NCBI RefSeq assembly: GCF_019097595.1
Contig: NC_080718.1
Location: 13,238,657 to 13,302,656 of the forward strand
Direction of reading: 5' to 3'
Length of the DNA: 64,000 bases
Origin: Hemibagrus wyckioides
Lineage: Eukaryota; Chordata; Actinopteri; Siluriformes; Bagridae
Positions within the stretch are counted from its first letter, which is position 1, and each line of letters opens with the position of its first letter. Position numbers and translations under genes: made by a program. The notes beneath the pieces were generated by a model. The model ran no database searches. It had not been told where the DNA came from and saw only the letters and a program-made list of their open reading frames with translations. Of this stretch, positions 23,431 to 34,667 are shown piece after piece.

Positions 23431-23836
23431 CCTCCTGAAAGCATTGATTAACAGGGATATGGTGTGGTAAATTAGCGTTGGACTTAAACACTTCTGAGAT
23501 GTGAATCACCATGGATAGACACTGGAGTGTATCAGTGATGTAAAGCCCAGAACGAATTGACACATTTTCTATACTTTAAAGTCACATGCAGAATAACAAC
23601 TCAGTTATCTGAATAGAGGAACAATTGGTGTATGAGTTTAGTCAGTTTAAACAGACCTTGATGTTTGTACATTCATTCCAATCAATCAACAGGATTTTTT
23701 TTTCAGACCAGATAGGCAAAGACAACACCACCTCTGACTGGGTTTAAAAGGAAAATGAGTGAGGAAAAAATGATCCACTCAAAAGAATGAGTCCTTATTG
23801 GTGAACTGGCTCTCACTACACTCACTACAAAATAAT

Positions 23837-23843
<7 letters not shown>

Positions 23844-23880
<37 letters not shown>
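23844..23880. repeat. (TA)n microsatellite
   Basis: About 18 AT units. Confidence 0.95.
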
Positions 23881-23882
<2 letters not shown>

Positions 23883-23939
23883 AATACTGTACAGCGTATT
23901 TACTTAAGAGACAAAGAACACATAGCGTTGTTCAGGGAA

Positions 23940-24599
23940 GCGCGGTGCAGGGATGCTGAAAATCAAAATACAGTATGGCTGGAGGAATGAGTCTGGCCAA
24001 TCGGAATGCCCCATTCATTTAATCATGGTTGTGATTGGCTGCTGGCTGTGCATGCAGTTGGGAAAAGGGAAGCAGAATTCTCTAGCATCCCAGTTCTTCG
24101 CATGTCACTGTCCCGAGTGTTTCGCTTTGTGCTGTGTACGCTGTATTTTTATGGTTTTTCTGCAAGCCCTATTATGCGCCCAAATGATCTGCATCTTCTA
24201 AGGCTTTTGGCAAGGAACCTAAGTGCCAGAGGAAGTATCTGACGATCCATGAGAAGGTTAAGTTGCTAGACATGTTTCGAGAAGGAAAAAATGATGCTGC
24301 TGTTGCCCGCCATTATGGACTGAATGAAAAAATAAGCATAGGCTACGCTACTATACAGTAACATACAGTACTGTACAATACATTACTGTACATACAGTAC
24401 TCACTATAAATGTGATATTTCTACAGATTTACCCAAAATTCATCTTGCTATATGCTTGCAAATATTTTCTGTGTGTAAAGTGTGTGGGAGGGTAATTTAC
24501 AGCTTAAACAATAAAAAAAGCATTTGGGGGTGGTGTCCGTGTATCGCAGATTTTCGTTTATCACTGGTGGTTTTGGAACGTAACACCCGGACTACTGTA
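23940..24599 (+). mobile_element. Tigger/pogo-type DNA transposon, internally deleted
   Basis: The segment holds a coding remnant of an N-terminal CENP-B-like DNA-binding domain (24191-24332), and at its right end the text TCCGTGTATCGCAGATTTTC, GTTTATCACTGG and GGAACGTAACACCCGGACTA, closing with CTACTGTA at 24599, the typical 3' terminal region of Tigger-like elements. Between them the catalytic DDE core is absent, so this is a non-autonomous deletion derivative. The left end near 23885-23940 cannot be fixed, and no matching left terminal repeat was found. Confidence 0.65.
24191..24332 (+). pseudogene. Remnant of Tigger/pogo transposase N-terminus (CENP-B-like helix-turn-helix)
   Basis: One frame reads RKYLTIHEKVKLLDMF, then REGKNDAAVARHYGLNEK. 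This is the first helix-turn-helix of the CENP-B-type DNA-binding region found in pogo/Tigger transposases and their domesticated relatives. A possible upstream ATG at 24174 is one base out of frame, and after GLNEK the homology stops at a deletion junction with stop codons soon after. The family's second helix-turn-helix and DDE domain are gone, so the locus cannot make a transposase. Confidence 0.7.
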
Positions 24600-26230
24600 T
24601 ATGTATTTCACAGATATTGTGAAAAAGGGAAAATACAGGAAAAAAATGATACCATTAAGCCTATTTCTTTGCATGTTTACTAATTTCAAGCTTCATATTG
24701 GCAGATCATTGTGCTTATTTATAGAATAAATGCTTAAAATGTGCACAATTATCTGCCAAAAAAATAAAACAATTGTGTGGTTGAAATGAGCAAAAATAAA
24801 TGTTAGAATCATATATTTGTTTAGTAAAAAACAATATTAGTTACAAGTACCCATATTCAGACTATTTTTACAACTCAAATATCTACATTCTACATTCAAA
24901 AAAAAATGTTCTGTGTATGAGAATAAGGATTGTTTTGGCAAGTACTATTTTTTACATCTCAAATACTAGATAGTTACAATATTATAAAATATATGCCTTC
25001 CAGTAGTATGTTGCCGTATCATAAAAAAAAAAAAAAACCTTGAAAGCTGCACAGCTGCTGTAGAAATGCCCCACAAAGAGTCTCGGCCAGTTTGCAAGAT
25101 GCCAGGTGCTATGCTTTGGAAAGCGATCAACCTATTCCAACTCTATTTCAGTAAAGGTTATTGAAGCTTGGAGATGGATGTATCCTTGGTTACATGGTGA
25201 GTGGCCTGTTAGGCTCTGGCTCCAAAACATTCCCAGAGGTCTTAGCATTGTGTGCATGGATGGTCACTGCCCGGGTAGTTCTTAGATGAGGAATGAGGCC
25301 ATGGTGGGCCTTGGAGCTTTGGGGTGTTAGCGTTTCAGCCAGTGATGAACGGTGTACAGATAGAGACTGGGCTAATGTGGACTGTATTATTTATTGGGCT
25401 ATATTCTGGCATGTCTGATCTTGAGGTTCACCTACAGGAGGGTCATAATCTGTTCATTTCATTGGGCATAAAAAACCCCAAAATGTATTAGTTTATATAT
25501 CTTGTATATGTACAGTAATGCATAAAAGGTTGTATCAACTAATCAGATATTTTTGATGCATACCAAATATTGCATTTTGACATCGTTCTGTACTGTAGTT
25601 GCATTATTGTTCTAAGATATGTTTCTGCTCCATTTATGCAGTGTACTTGTATTGCATTATTCTATGCATTATATTTCCATACATTGTGCTGTGTGACAAA
25701 AATGGTCTAGTCTGTAAATAAAGGATTTTGATTATTTAGGGAAAAGATCCACTAAGACAAACAAACAAGGAGATTTGTGTATGAACTGTTTTGAATTTCC
25801 AAGCTACTATGTGTTTATGTTCCTAGTCCAACTCATCCATTACCATTAGTGTAGATTTTAACAGCTGTGTGGAAAATGCCATCTGGGTTGTTTTCTTCAG
25901 TTCTGTTCATTGACCACTGAGCTGCAGGTCAGTGACGGCATGTCTAAACTCGCTGATGTCAGCAGGTTCTCTGTTCTCTCATTTTTCTCTTCCTGCTCTG
26001 TTTTGGCTTTATAGATTTGATGACTGACCACAAGCTTCCTCTATCGCTCATTGTTGATCAGGAGCTGAAGAATAGTCTCATTCCACATGTTGATGGAATG
26101 TGGTCAGAAACATTCAATAGCTGCATGAGCAAGCAGGCTCTATGAAAGTTTGGGGTCTAGAAAGAGCACAACTGATCTGTGTTTGTTGATCTAATGTGTA
26201 AGAATTCAATCCTCTGTTTTGTACTTATTT
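24600..26230. other. Unique sequence, nothing recognised
   Basis: No gene. A GC-richer stretch at about 25080-25450 is non-repetitive but has no long open frame or motif. Confidence 0.5.

Positions 26231-26310
<80 letters not shown>
26231..26310. repeat. (GATA)n microsatellite, about 20 units
   Basis: Perfect TAGA/GATA repeats over about 80 bp. Confidence 0.97.
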
Positions 26311-28260
26311 GCTTATTTAATATGATTATGTGTCTAACACTTTCTATATTCTATATTCACATATAACCATGTGAGAATGCATGTGTTCCATAGTAATGCT
26401 TAAAAAGTGCATAACTGAATTGGAGTCAATAACATACGACATTGTAAGTAGTGTCCATAAGACACTCATAAGACATAGAGTATATCACCAATCCCAAAAT
26501 ACCAGAGTTAACATTGCAGAGCATTGGTATGTTTTTTTTTTTTCATCAAATACACATAATTTCTAATGAATTCACAGAATTCACAAAATGTTTTATTTAT
26601 TTCTCACAAATGTATTCTCCATGGACTTGACAATAGACCTGACTGAACTAATATCATGCAACAGACCACATATTATGTTAAATCTATGGCACTTACCCAG
26701 CCACTTCTCTCACCCAACTGCTTTTAAATATTATCTGAGCAGTTTTGTGGTGCAGTTTCCACAGTACCTCCATACTTCATACCCTGAATGTTTGCCACAT
26801 ATGTCTTATGTGTGGGCTCTGATATTATGATCCATGAAATGTCTTTTATACCATATGGTATGATGCTGAAATTCAACATATGTTAAGGGTTGCTAAAGGC
26901 TTGCCATTCATCAGTGATAATGTTCAATATGTGCTTCATACATGCTAAATTACGGTTGGCTGCAGATCTTAACTTGAGCAAACTTTCACCTTCACAATCA
27001 GTCTCCTCGACCTTGGCTTTACTTCAATTCAACACACAGCCCACTTTTGAGTGTGATGATGCAAATTGCAAAATATACATTTGACAAAATATGCATCATA
27101 TAAGTATATAGACTCATCATCAAATTACATAGCAGAGGTAAAAAAAAACAAAAAAACAAAAGAAATACATTCTCAAAAAAAAAACAAAAAAAAAACATCA
27201 CAGAAACACAAGTGATGATCAAAATCAGGAAACAGGACAAAGAACAAGCCAGACCCTACAGGATTTCACAGTGTACTCTGATTGTTTTTTTGAATTTTTT
27301 TTGTGGTTTTCTATATAGAAAATGTCTTGAATTGACAGAAGAACATGATTCTTCTTTTAAACTCCTACCAGTGAAGACTCATAAAAAGTCATAAAACGTT
27401 TAATTACTTTCTATCTAAACTCATGTTCAACACACATGAATTAAAGACTTACATACATACCTTGTGATATGGAATATAATGCAATATATTTTATTGTTTG
27501 CTGCCAGTTGTTCTTTACACTGTGGCTTTGCTTAGTGTTTTACTGTTGCATGCTACTATATGTGTTTTCAACATACTGTAACTGTATCTGTTAAACAGCC
27601 TAAATTCAAACAACTAAGAAGCAAACCATATGAGCAGCATAGGTTGCTGCTAGGTAGTATATTTATCTATGTAAAATCACCTACAATTACTTAATTTGGT
27701 AACTGAACCCATACAAAAACCCATGCATAAACAGTAAATGACAATGCAATGGCTTCTGGGATTGGAAAAATATCAGTATACATCTGACATTAGCTCTAGT
27801 ATTAGCTCTAACACTTCCGTCACCTCTGGCCACACGGATTTGATGGTGGAACACAGCATATGATTTCTTACTATACCCCATCTCTGCATCTGGAAAACGA
27901 TCTTCCTGTGGTGTCTTAAAGTGTCCTATTAAACACCACGGTAGACTTGTGAGTAAATACAATTACCAGGAGAATAACCTACATACCAGAACACACACTG
28001 CTCTAAGTGTTTTAGTGTACTGAGCATTTTTTCAGACCTCATTCAGTGTCAGGTGTAATATGGGAACAATAAGAGAAAAAACATTTAAATCTGGTAGCAC
28101 ACATGCAAAAGTGTTTTCAGACTATTATCAACCATGGAAATAAATCTGGAATCTAGAATAATCTAGAATAAATAGGCAGCCAATTTCATACAGTTTGATG
28201 TAAATACAATTTCTTCAATACCATAAAACATCAAAAAGCTTTACAAAGCTGCATCAGACA
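26311..28260. other. Unique AT-rich sequence, nothing recognised
   Basis: No gene or repeat family recognised. A-rich tract at about 27140-27196. Confidence 0.5.
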
Positions 28261-28267
28261 CTCATCT

Positions 28268-28560
28268 GATCAGATAAGATTCAATTTTATTGCCATTGTG
28301 CAGTGTACAAATACAAAGGCAATAAAAATTCAGTTAGCTTCTAACCAGAAGTGCAAATAGAGATAATATAAATATGACAAGTATAGTATTTATTGAACGC
28401 TATACTTATTGCTGCTACACTACCAAATAGTTTATGGTATTATTGCCCTGTGTATTTATTGTGCATGTGAATTTATTGTTTGGTTCAGTGCATTTAATGT
28501 CCTGTGTATTTATTATGATGTTATGTGTATTTATTGCACTTGTCTGTGCTTAACACTAGG
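28268..28560 (+). mobile_element. Fish retroposon fragment
   Basis: AGATAAGATTCAATTTTATT, GCCATTGTGCAGTGTACAAA, AATTCAGTTAGCTTCTAACC and AGAAGTGCAAATAGAG match a common fish retroposon. Downstream (28420-28540) the phrase TGTGTATTTATTG recurs in slightly different forms, consistent with the same family's interior. Confidence 0.65.
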
Positions 28561-28666
28561 CAGAAGCAAGGCAAATATCTTGATGAAACTGCAATATAAC
28601 AAATAAAAATTAATTTTATAAAAAACTTGTTATGGAACAGTACTATAACTAGAACTATAACACTGG

Positions 28667-28904
28667 TTATGTATGTAGCTGCCGTTTCATAAACAATGGA
28701 TAACCTTCCGGAAAGGTGAGAATGATCTGGATTCCTTTTGCACATGTTACGACTTTCAAAAGAATCATGTTGTGACTGTAGAATCTGGTATAAATACCAC
28801 AGCCATATGGCCATGCATCATTGTCATATGGCCATCCGCATGACAGGGAACCCATGCGGTTATCTGGTGTTCATAGAACCACAGTTACAAATGTACATAT
28901 GTAA
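28667..28904. repeat. Inverted-repeat pair, probable DIRS-type terminal or internal complementary region
   Basis: 28667-28712 reads GGTTATGTATGTAGCTGCCG ... AATGGATAACC. 28857-28904 is the approximate inverted complement: GGTTATCTGGTGTTCATAGA ... TACATATGTAAC. The arms are about 46 bp, roughly 70% matched by eye, and separated by about 145 bp containing two copies of CATATGGCCATSC. Confidence 0.6.
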
Positions 28905-29169
28905 CACTGCCAGGGGTAGTGAAACTTACCTGGGTAACATATTATATCCTTGAGGAACCAACCCACCTTAGGACTGACTGGAAAGGTCTTTGAAGATGGC
29001 GGCTTCACTCTGGAAGATGCATAATTGGGGTGACGTTAACCTTGGAAAGGGTGCATGGTGATGCGTAGGTAGCCTACGAACAGACTAAGTTATTCACATG
29101 AGGAGGAGAGGCTTCTTGTAGAGGGCTTGTTAAGGTAAGGGCCAGCCAAGATGATGATCTCCACCACCA

Positions 29170-29640
29170 AAAGAGCCTGTCACTGTTTAGATAGGGTTTT
29201 CTTTCCAAATCACATAATGAGCTGAACTGATGGCCACTAAATACACCTTTAACATACTAGACAGGGACTTTCCATTGCCTTGCAGTCCTAATAGAAAGGC
29301 TCGTACTCTGAATCCAGAAAGGCTTTGTATAACTGAATCCAGATGATGGAGTATGCAGCATTCTTAGAAGGCCACTGTACAAGCAGCTCTTGCTTTTTAG
29401 AGTGTCTTTTGGACTGCTGAATTACAGTCATCCACCTGCTCTTCATTGTGAGAGGCTAAATCCACACAGACAAGCTACCTTTGCCAAATCAGGCCATCCT
29501 TTTGGGACAATAGATCTATTCTTCCAGGCTTGGAAGCTTCCAAGGCATTCTATCTATTAGTGAAAGCTGCAGTGGAAATCAAAGCCTCAAGGACCACATA
29601 AGGGCCAAAAGCAGGACTTTGTGGTGGGATCACTGAATTG
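29170..29640 (-). pseudogene. DIRS-like polyprotein remnant (RT/RNase H end and tyrosine-recombinase start)
   Basis: One minus-strand frame can be followed for about 370 bp with only a few stops. It includes LLSQKDGLIWQ (compare the xDLLSQxxGxIWHP block after RNase H in DIRS elements), then RARAACT-like text, then FLLGLQGNGKSLSSMLKVY and VAISSAH (compare the 'STLKVYVAAISAxH' block at the start of the recombinase core-binding domain). Upstream, about 29560-29620, a shifted frame gives LLALMWSLRL-FPLQLSL, resembling the APxWPxRxWFPxL block. Stops and frameshifts show that it is inactive. The catalytic R..HxxR..Y residues were not found. Confidence 0.6.
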
Positions 29641-30267
29641 TCAGCAGTGTGGGCAGAATCAATGGTAGAAATACATATAGTAGACAACAAGGCCAATTAT
29701 GACCCAATGTGCACTGTAAACTAGTGCTCTGTCCATTTTTACTAGGAAGAACCAATGTGAATAACATCTGTGAAGAACTACACCTGTACCTCCTGAATGT
29801 ATGATACCATTGTGTGGCATTATGTTGCTCCAGCAAGTAACCCCCTTTCAATGAGGCTAATCATGGGTGAGCCCACTTGTGGATTTTCATCCAATTTGAA
29901 GTGTGACATCTGACCTGCTTCCCAGGTGATCATACTGACAGACTGTCATGACATTGTGTGAACAGATCAACAAGTAGCAATGACTCACTACAGTTAAGAA
30001 CCTCAGATTGACTCACTAGTTCGGCTAAATAGAATGGCCCCTGTTCCAGCTGGTTGACGTGATCTACTCTCAAAAAAAGGTGCCTCATGTGCCTCTGTGG
30101 CTCCACGTCCAGCCAATATTGGATGTGGCCATGTGACTATCTATCTCTGGTGACCCACAATTTGGCTAGTCAACTCATCAACCAACAAATCTTTTACCAT
30201 TATAAACTATGTAAAAGGTGTAATATTCAAACCCCATAGTACTGTATACAGTGTACTACAAAGTAAG

Positions 30268-30420
30268 TACAATTCAATTCAATTCAATTCAAAATTTATT
30301 TGTCACATACATATGCATACACAGTACGACATGCAGTGAAATGTTTTGTATGACTGTCTGGCATGTAAACATTTATAAAAAGTATGTGAAAAAAAAGAGC
30401 TCCATAAAAATAAAGATAAA
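30268..30420 (+). mobile_element. Fish retroposon fragment
   Basis: It begins with a (TTCAA)n tract, then AAAATTTATTTGTCACATAC, GCATACACAGTACGACATGC and AGTGAAATGTTTTGTATGAC, the hallmark text of a common fish retroposon also seen at 14499-14640. It is followed by A-rich sequence to about 30510. Confidence 0.7.
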
Positions 30421-30554
30421 ATAAAACTAGAGTATCTTAAAAGTATAAAAATAGAAAATAAAGTAAATATAAAATATACTATAAATAAATAAAAATAAAA
30501 TAAAAATATACAGTACATATATTGTATTGCAACACTAATTAAACAGTGTTTATA

Positions 30555-31354
30555 CACATTTTGGACAATGAAACACTGGCCAATATAGTGTTGATATGTT
30601 GATATGTCAATGTTGATGGTCAGTCTGCTGTAGCCAAAACTTTATTCAATTGTGCTAATGGCTAATGTTGGTTTCAGTGGTGCCAACAGTGGAAATCAGG
30701 CTTTGAACAATGTGAAATATGAATTGTTCTCATATGAGTCCACCTTCACTGTCTTTGCCACCTCCAGGAGAGTTGGTTGTAAAGTCCCAAAGATGCTTAC
30801 CACCCAGACTGTTGTGTGCCCAGAGTGAAGCACAGGGGTGGATCAGTGATGGTTTGGGATGCAATAATAAGGCCCACTACTTGTGCTAGATGGGAACACA
30901 TCACTGCCAAGTACCACCGAACCATCACAGAGGACCATGTGCACCCAATGGTGAAACATTTTACCTTGAAGGTGGTGCCATGTATCAGGATTATAACGCA
31001 CCAATACACACAGCAAGACTGGTGACAGAGTGATTTGATGAACATGAAAGTTATGTTGAACATCTCTCATGGCCTGCACAGTCACCAGATCTAAATATTA
31101 TTGAGCTACTTTAGGGTGAAAAGAAAGAGCAATTTAGGAAATGTTTTCCTCCACCAGCATCATGTAGTGACCTGGTCAATGTTCTTCAAGAGGAATGGCT
31201 AAAAATTCCTCTGGCCACAGTTCAGGACTTATCATTATATATCATTCCCAAGACTAATCAATGCTGTATTGGCTGCAAAAGGAGGCCCTACAACATATTA
31301 CTAAATTATTATTGGTATAAAATCAGGTGTGTCTGTTTCTTTGTCCAACCCCTG
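30555..31354 (+). mobile_element. Internally deleted Tc1-type transposon, ~800 bp, both ends present
   Basis: The left end (CACATTTTGGACAATGAAAC at 30555-30574, preceded by TA) and the right end, whose complement reads CAGGGGTTGGACAAAGAAAC (31335-31354), form recognisable terminal inverted repeats. The right TA target copy has decayed to CA. Between them the 3' half of a transposase remains (30686-31310), while roughly the first half of the gene is missing: text jumps from just inside the left repeat to a mid-gene position near 30628. In my memory intact members of this fish family are about 1.2-1.3 kb. Confidence 0.85.
30686..31310 (+). pseudogene. Tc1-type transposase remnant (C-terminal half)
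   Basis: In order: LFSYESTFTVF (family LFSDESTF, so the first catalytic Asp is now Tyr), VKHRGGSVMVW, MYQDYNAPIHTARL (family QDDNAPIHTA, so the second catalytic Asp is also Tyr), SWPAQSPDLNIIE with the expected Glu, then FPPPASCSDL and LQEEWLKIPLATVQDL. Thirty-six codons lie between the second catalytic position (30992) and the Glu codon (31103), as in the DD36E group of Tc1/mariner rather than the usual DD34E. A one-base loss near 30818, in-frame stops (for example at 31034 and 31112) and both Asp changes make it inactive. Confidence 0.85.
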
Positions 31355-31359
31355 CATAT

Positions 31360-32095
31360 CCAAAGCTACCTAGCAATTTCTGGGTTTTTTTTCTGGAATA
31401 GATATGAATACAAGACAAGATGCATTGAACCTTCATTCTAGCACAAATGCTGTTGCTGAGATATGTCACATGGCAAGATATTCCTCACGAATTTATATCA
31501 CTCTGATATCCTGATGAATTAATAACATCACACACACTTTTTCCAAAAGAAGAACAACATGGCTATCACTTTCAGAAACATTCCACACAATAAAGAGGCT
31601 GGTTATGTATGAATCCTGCTTCATGGGAATTTCATATGCTAATAATTTTCACATGCTGTTAGAAAGAAGATCATATGGTTATCATTGTTCTTTTTAAACA
31701 GTATAATACTGACAATTAAGGATGAAACATTGCAGATATTAGTAGCTTTTGGAGCTTTTTATTGTATTGTGTGGGAGATAAATCACCTAAGGCTGTTGTT
31801 ATTAACTGTTTTGTTCTCAGATAATTGCTGATGACATGCATTCAGAAGAAATTTCATTATAATATGCCCAGTATTAACAAAGTAATGAGAATTCCACCGA
31901 GTCTCCAAAACTGGTATTGAGATATTTAGCTCTTAATAGAGTTGAATGCATTTTATTTTTTTTGCTTTATTGTCAGATCAAAGCATTGATGTCATCAAAT
32001 ATTCAAACAATCCTATTACATTTTCTCTTTTTGTTGGCTGAGCTATAATCATGGTTAAATTCAATGTGTTGGAAACAATGAAATACTGATGAGTG
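31360..32095. other. Unique AT-rich sequence, nothing recognised
   Basis: No gene or repeat family recognised. Confidence 0.5.
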
Positions 32096-32099
32096 CATT

Positions 32100-32290
32100 A
32101 TCAGTGATTTAGATATGGATCAATGGTGCAGCCTGTGCTTCATCCAGCCCTCAGATGGTAATTGTGCAAAGTGTGTGCCATGTCTGTGCGAGACTGTCGG
32201 CTGTAATTGAGCACATATTGACATGATGTGTAAATTACATATGCAAAATGATCAGTAATTGCTTCTGCATGCATGGAAATACTCATTCTC
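32100..32290. promoter_or_regulatory. Enhancer-like block, possible conserved noncoding element
   Basis: Non-repetitive sequence with GGCTGTAATTGAGCACATAT, TAAATTACATATGCAAAATG and CAGTAATTGCTTC, that is TAAT cores plus an octamer-like ATGCAAAA. Low repeat content and motif mix only. Confidence 0.3.
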
Positions 32291-34510
32291 TCAATAATGA
32301 GTGGGAAAATGTACAAACTACTTCAGTGGCTTCATGGAGCATGCCTAAACTCAAAATAAACACATCTTTTGGAAATGCCATTACACAAATGCTCATTTTT
32401 CTGCACAAATTGACATTCTATAAATACTTGACATGCTTCCTCATACCATCTATCCTCATCCAATGTAATATGGACATGAAGAGATGTCTTTATGACCTAA
32501 AGAGGTGAGATGTCCTCTTGAGAACCTGCCTGTTTAGGATGATAACTCGCAGGTTCAACATCCCTTCGGCAAAAACCTTCAAATAATCCATTCTCCATGC
32601 AGATTTCACCAGCTGAAGCAGCTTTATCCTATTATCACAGGAATTATACAAATCTAGACAGCTATAATCCACACACTTAGAGCTTGGAGCCTTTCAAAAT
32701 GGCATTTGGCAGACAAACAACAAGCCTGCAAGCATCAGATATTAAAACATGTGCTGCCTACTTCACTCTGCATGATAGTTTAGAGAATCGTCCCTTTGTG
32801 ATCGGACAGATCCTTTTGCATGTGCTCGCTTGGATGTTCTGATGGGATATGACATAAAATTACTGTTTATGGTCCTGGTTCAGTTTAAAGTAATTATGGA
32901 TGTTAACATGATGGTTCTCTTGTAAGAAGTCTTCAAGCAAAATGAATGCAACTGCAGCATCGCTATATCTTTATTTATTTGTCAACAGCTTGCATGATAG
33001 ATCTGCTCCAGTTACCTCTTGGACGTTAATAAATAAAACCAAATGTAAATCTAATCTGCTGCCCAATCTTTATTTATTTATTTATTTATTTAATCTATCC
33101 ACAGACTCCAAATTAATGACAACAAAATCGCACTTTTCTAATAAATGATGTCTGCTTTAACACATATCTTTGATGCATTAGTTGGCACCCTGCTCTTACT
33201 TGTTTTTCTGGAATAAAAATGAGCTTGGCAAATTGACATGAAGCTTTAAATTACTGTATTTCTTCCAAGCCTCCATAGGAATCCATGCTGCTCCTCACAT
33301 TGTTTTTTTAATCATGGCCACAACATGAATATTCATGAGAGTGTTTTCCATATTCGGCACAGAGACACTAAGGACTCGTGGGGAGAGTGCGGTTTGCTCT
33401 CTGAACTCAGCAGGTGGCCAAGTGTGAGATGTGATAACTAGATGTACCCGGAGACAGAGCTCCAGCAACCCGCTCAGCCTAGTTGCACTGTGCTTGCCTA
33501 ATAACACAGCATGCAGTGGATTTCAGGATAAGACCAGCAGCCCCCTGCTAGACCACATTCCTTCTGTTCTCTGCCCAACCCAGACCTCTACTGCATGACA
33601 TCCCAGTGACAAAGAGAGTCAATGAGTTTAGTTGTTGTTTTTTTTACTTATTTTACCTATTATATTCATGTATTAATGAGCACCGATCAGGTTTTCCTAG
33701 GGTTAGGGCATAGCATAGCATTGATCATCAGTTGCAAAGAAGCAGAGAAGCTGCTTTTGCAGGCCACTAAGATAACAAATGAGTAATGGGCAAGGGTAAT
33801 GCTGTGGAATAGCAACATGCAACTAAATAAACACAATTTAATTGCCATTATTTAAAAGACAGCATGTGCAGTGCATTTTGTTTAACTCACCATGAATTGG
33901 CATTAATGACTTGTAGCCTAATTACTGTATAGTGCTTATGACTGAAGTAATAAGATAAACAAGCTACATTTTCATAGTGAACACAAGAAATTAGGAACAA
34001 TTATTTTATGAATAAAATTATCAACTACATTTACATAAAGTGAGCTGTAATTGTAGCACATGAATCAAATTATCATACAAACTATGGGAACCTTTTTGTT
34101 CAAGAAAAACAGAAATAATCAAATGCATAATAATCATGCATATGTATAATGACTTGTATCATATGGACACATTATTTTGCACACAATAATCAATATCAGG
34201 ATAACAGATTTTTCCTTAAAGTCTGAGCGTCAAGCTTCTGGATGCTGTGCATTATTCCTTAAATATGTTATGTATCCTGGGAGATACAAACATTTCTCAG
34301 GCTCTGGGGAGGGGCAGGAATTGGGTGAGCTTAATTTCAGTGGAAAACACTGAAGAGTGGCCTGGCTCAAATACTTAGGTCATGTGATTTGATATCAGCA
34401 CCCTAGCTTCATCCTCATCAAAAAACAACAGACCTACGGTGACAAGATCACTGATCGTTTTGCAAAAAATATTTTTTTATAAGGATGATATTATATGATT
34501 ATGTTAATTT
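32291..34510. other. Unique sequence, no gene; small (TTTA)n
   Basis: No coding region recognised. (TTTA)n at about 33069-33092. A non-repetitive block at about 32490-32600 and another near 33290-33370 could be conserved, but nothing distinguishes them from background with confidence. Confidence 0.45.
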
Positions 34511-34514
34511 AAAA

Positions 34515-34667
34515 AATGAATTCAATGTTCTGCGATGGACTGGCGACCTGTCCAGGGTGTACCCCTGCCTTTCGCCCTATGTGCGCTGGGATAGGCTCCA
34601 GAAGACCCCCGTGACCCTAGGAGTCCTAGGAATAAGCGGGTATAGACAATGAATGAATTCAATGTTC
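34515..34667 (+). mobile_element. 5'-truncated 121-bp SINE with perfect 16-bp target-site duplication
   Basis: AATGAATTCAATGTTC occurs at 34515-34530 and again at 34652-34667. The 121 bp between them are the 3' part of the tRNA-headed SINE family: TGCGATGGACTGGCGACCTG, TCCAGGGTGTACCCCTGCC, GCGCTGGGATAGGCTCCAG, GACCCCCGTGACCC and a tail of AATAAGCGGGTATAGACAATG. Little divergence from the remembered consensus plus perfect flanks suggests a young insertion. Confidence 0.9.

Larger units (their letters stand above)
28660..30230 (-). mobile_element. Decayed DIRS-like (tyrosine-recombinase) retroelement
   Basis: On the minus strand a run of about 480 bp carries the end of the reverse transcriptase/RNase H region and the start of the tyrosine-recombinase region (see the pseudogene entry). 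At the low-coordinate side, which would be the element's 3' side, an inverted-repeat pair (28667-28712 with 28857-28904) has the GTTACATATGTA...GGTTCTATGAACAC text typical of DIRS-like terminal repeats in fish. The far end toward 30230 is a guess. DIRS elements encode a tyrosine recombinase instead of a DDE integrase and have inverted or split termini, which fits the layout. Confidence 0.55.
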
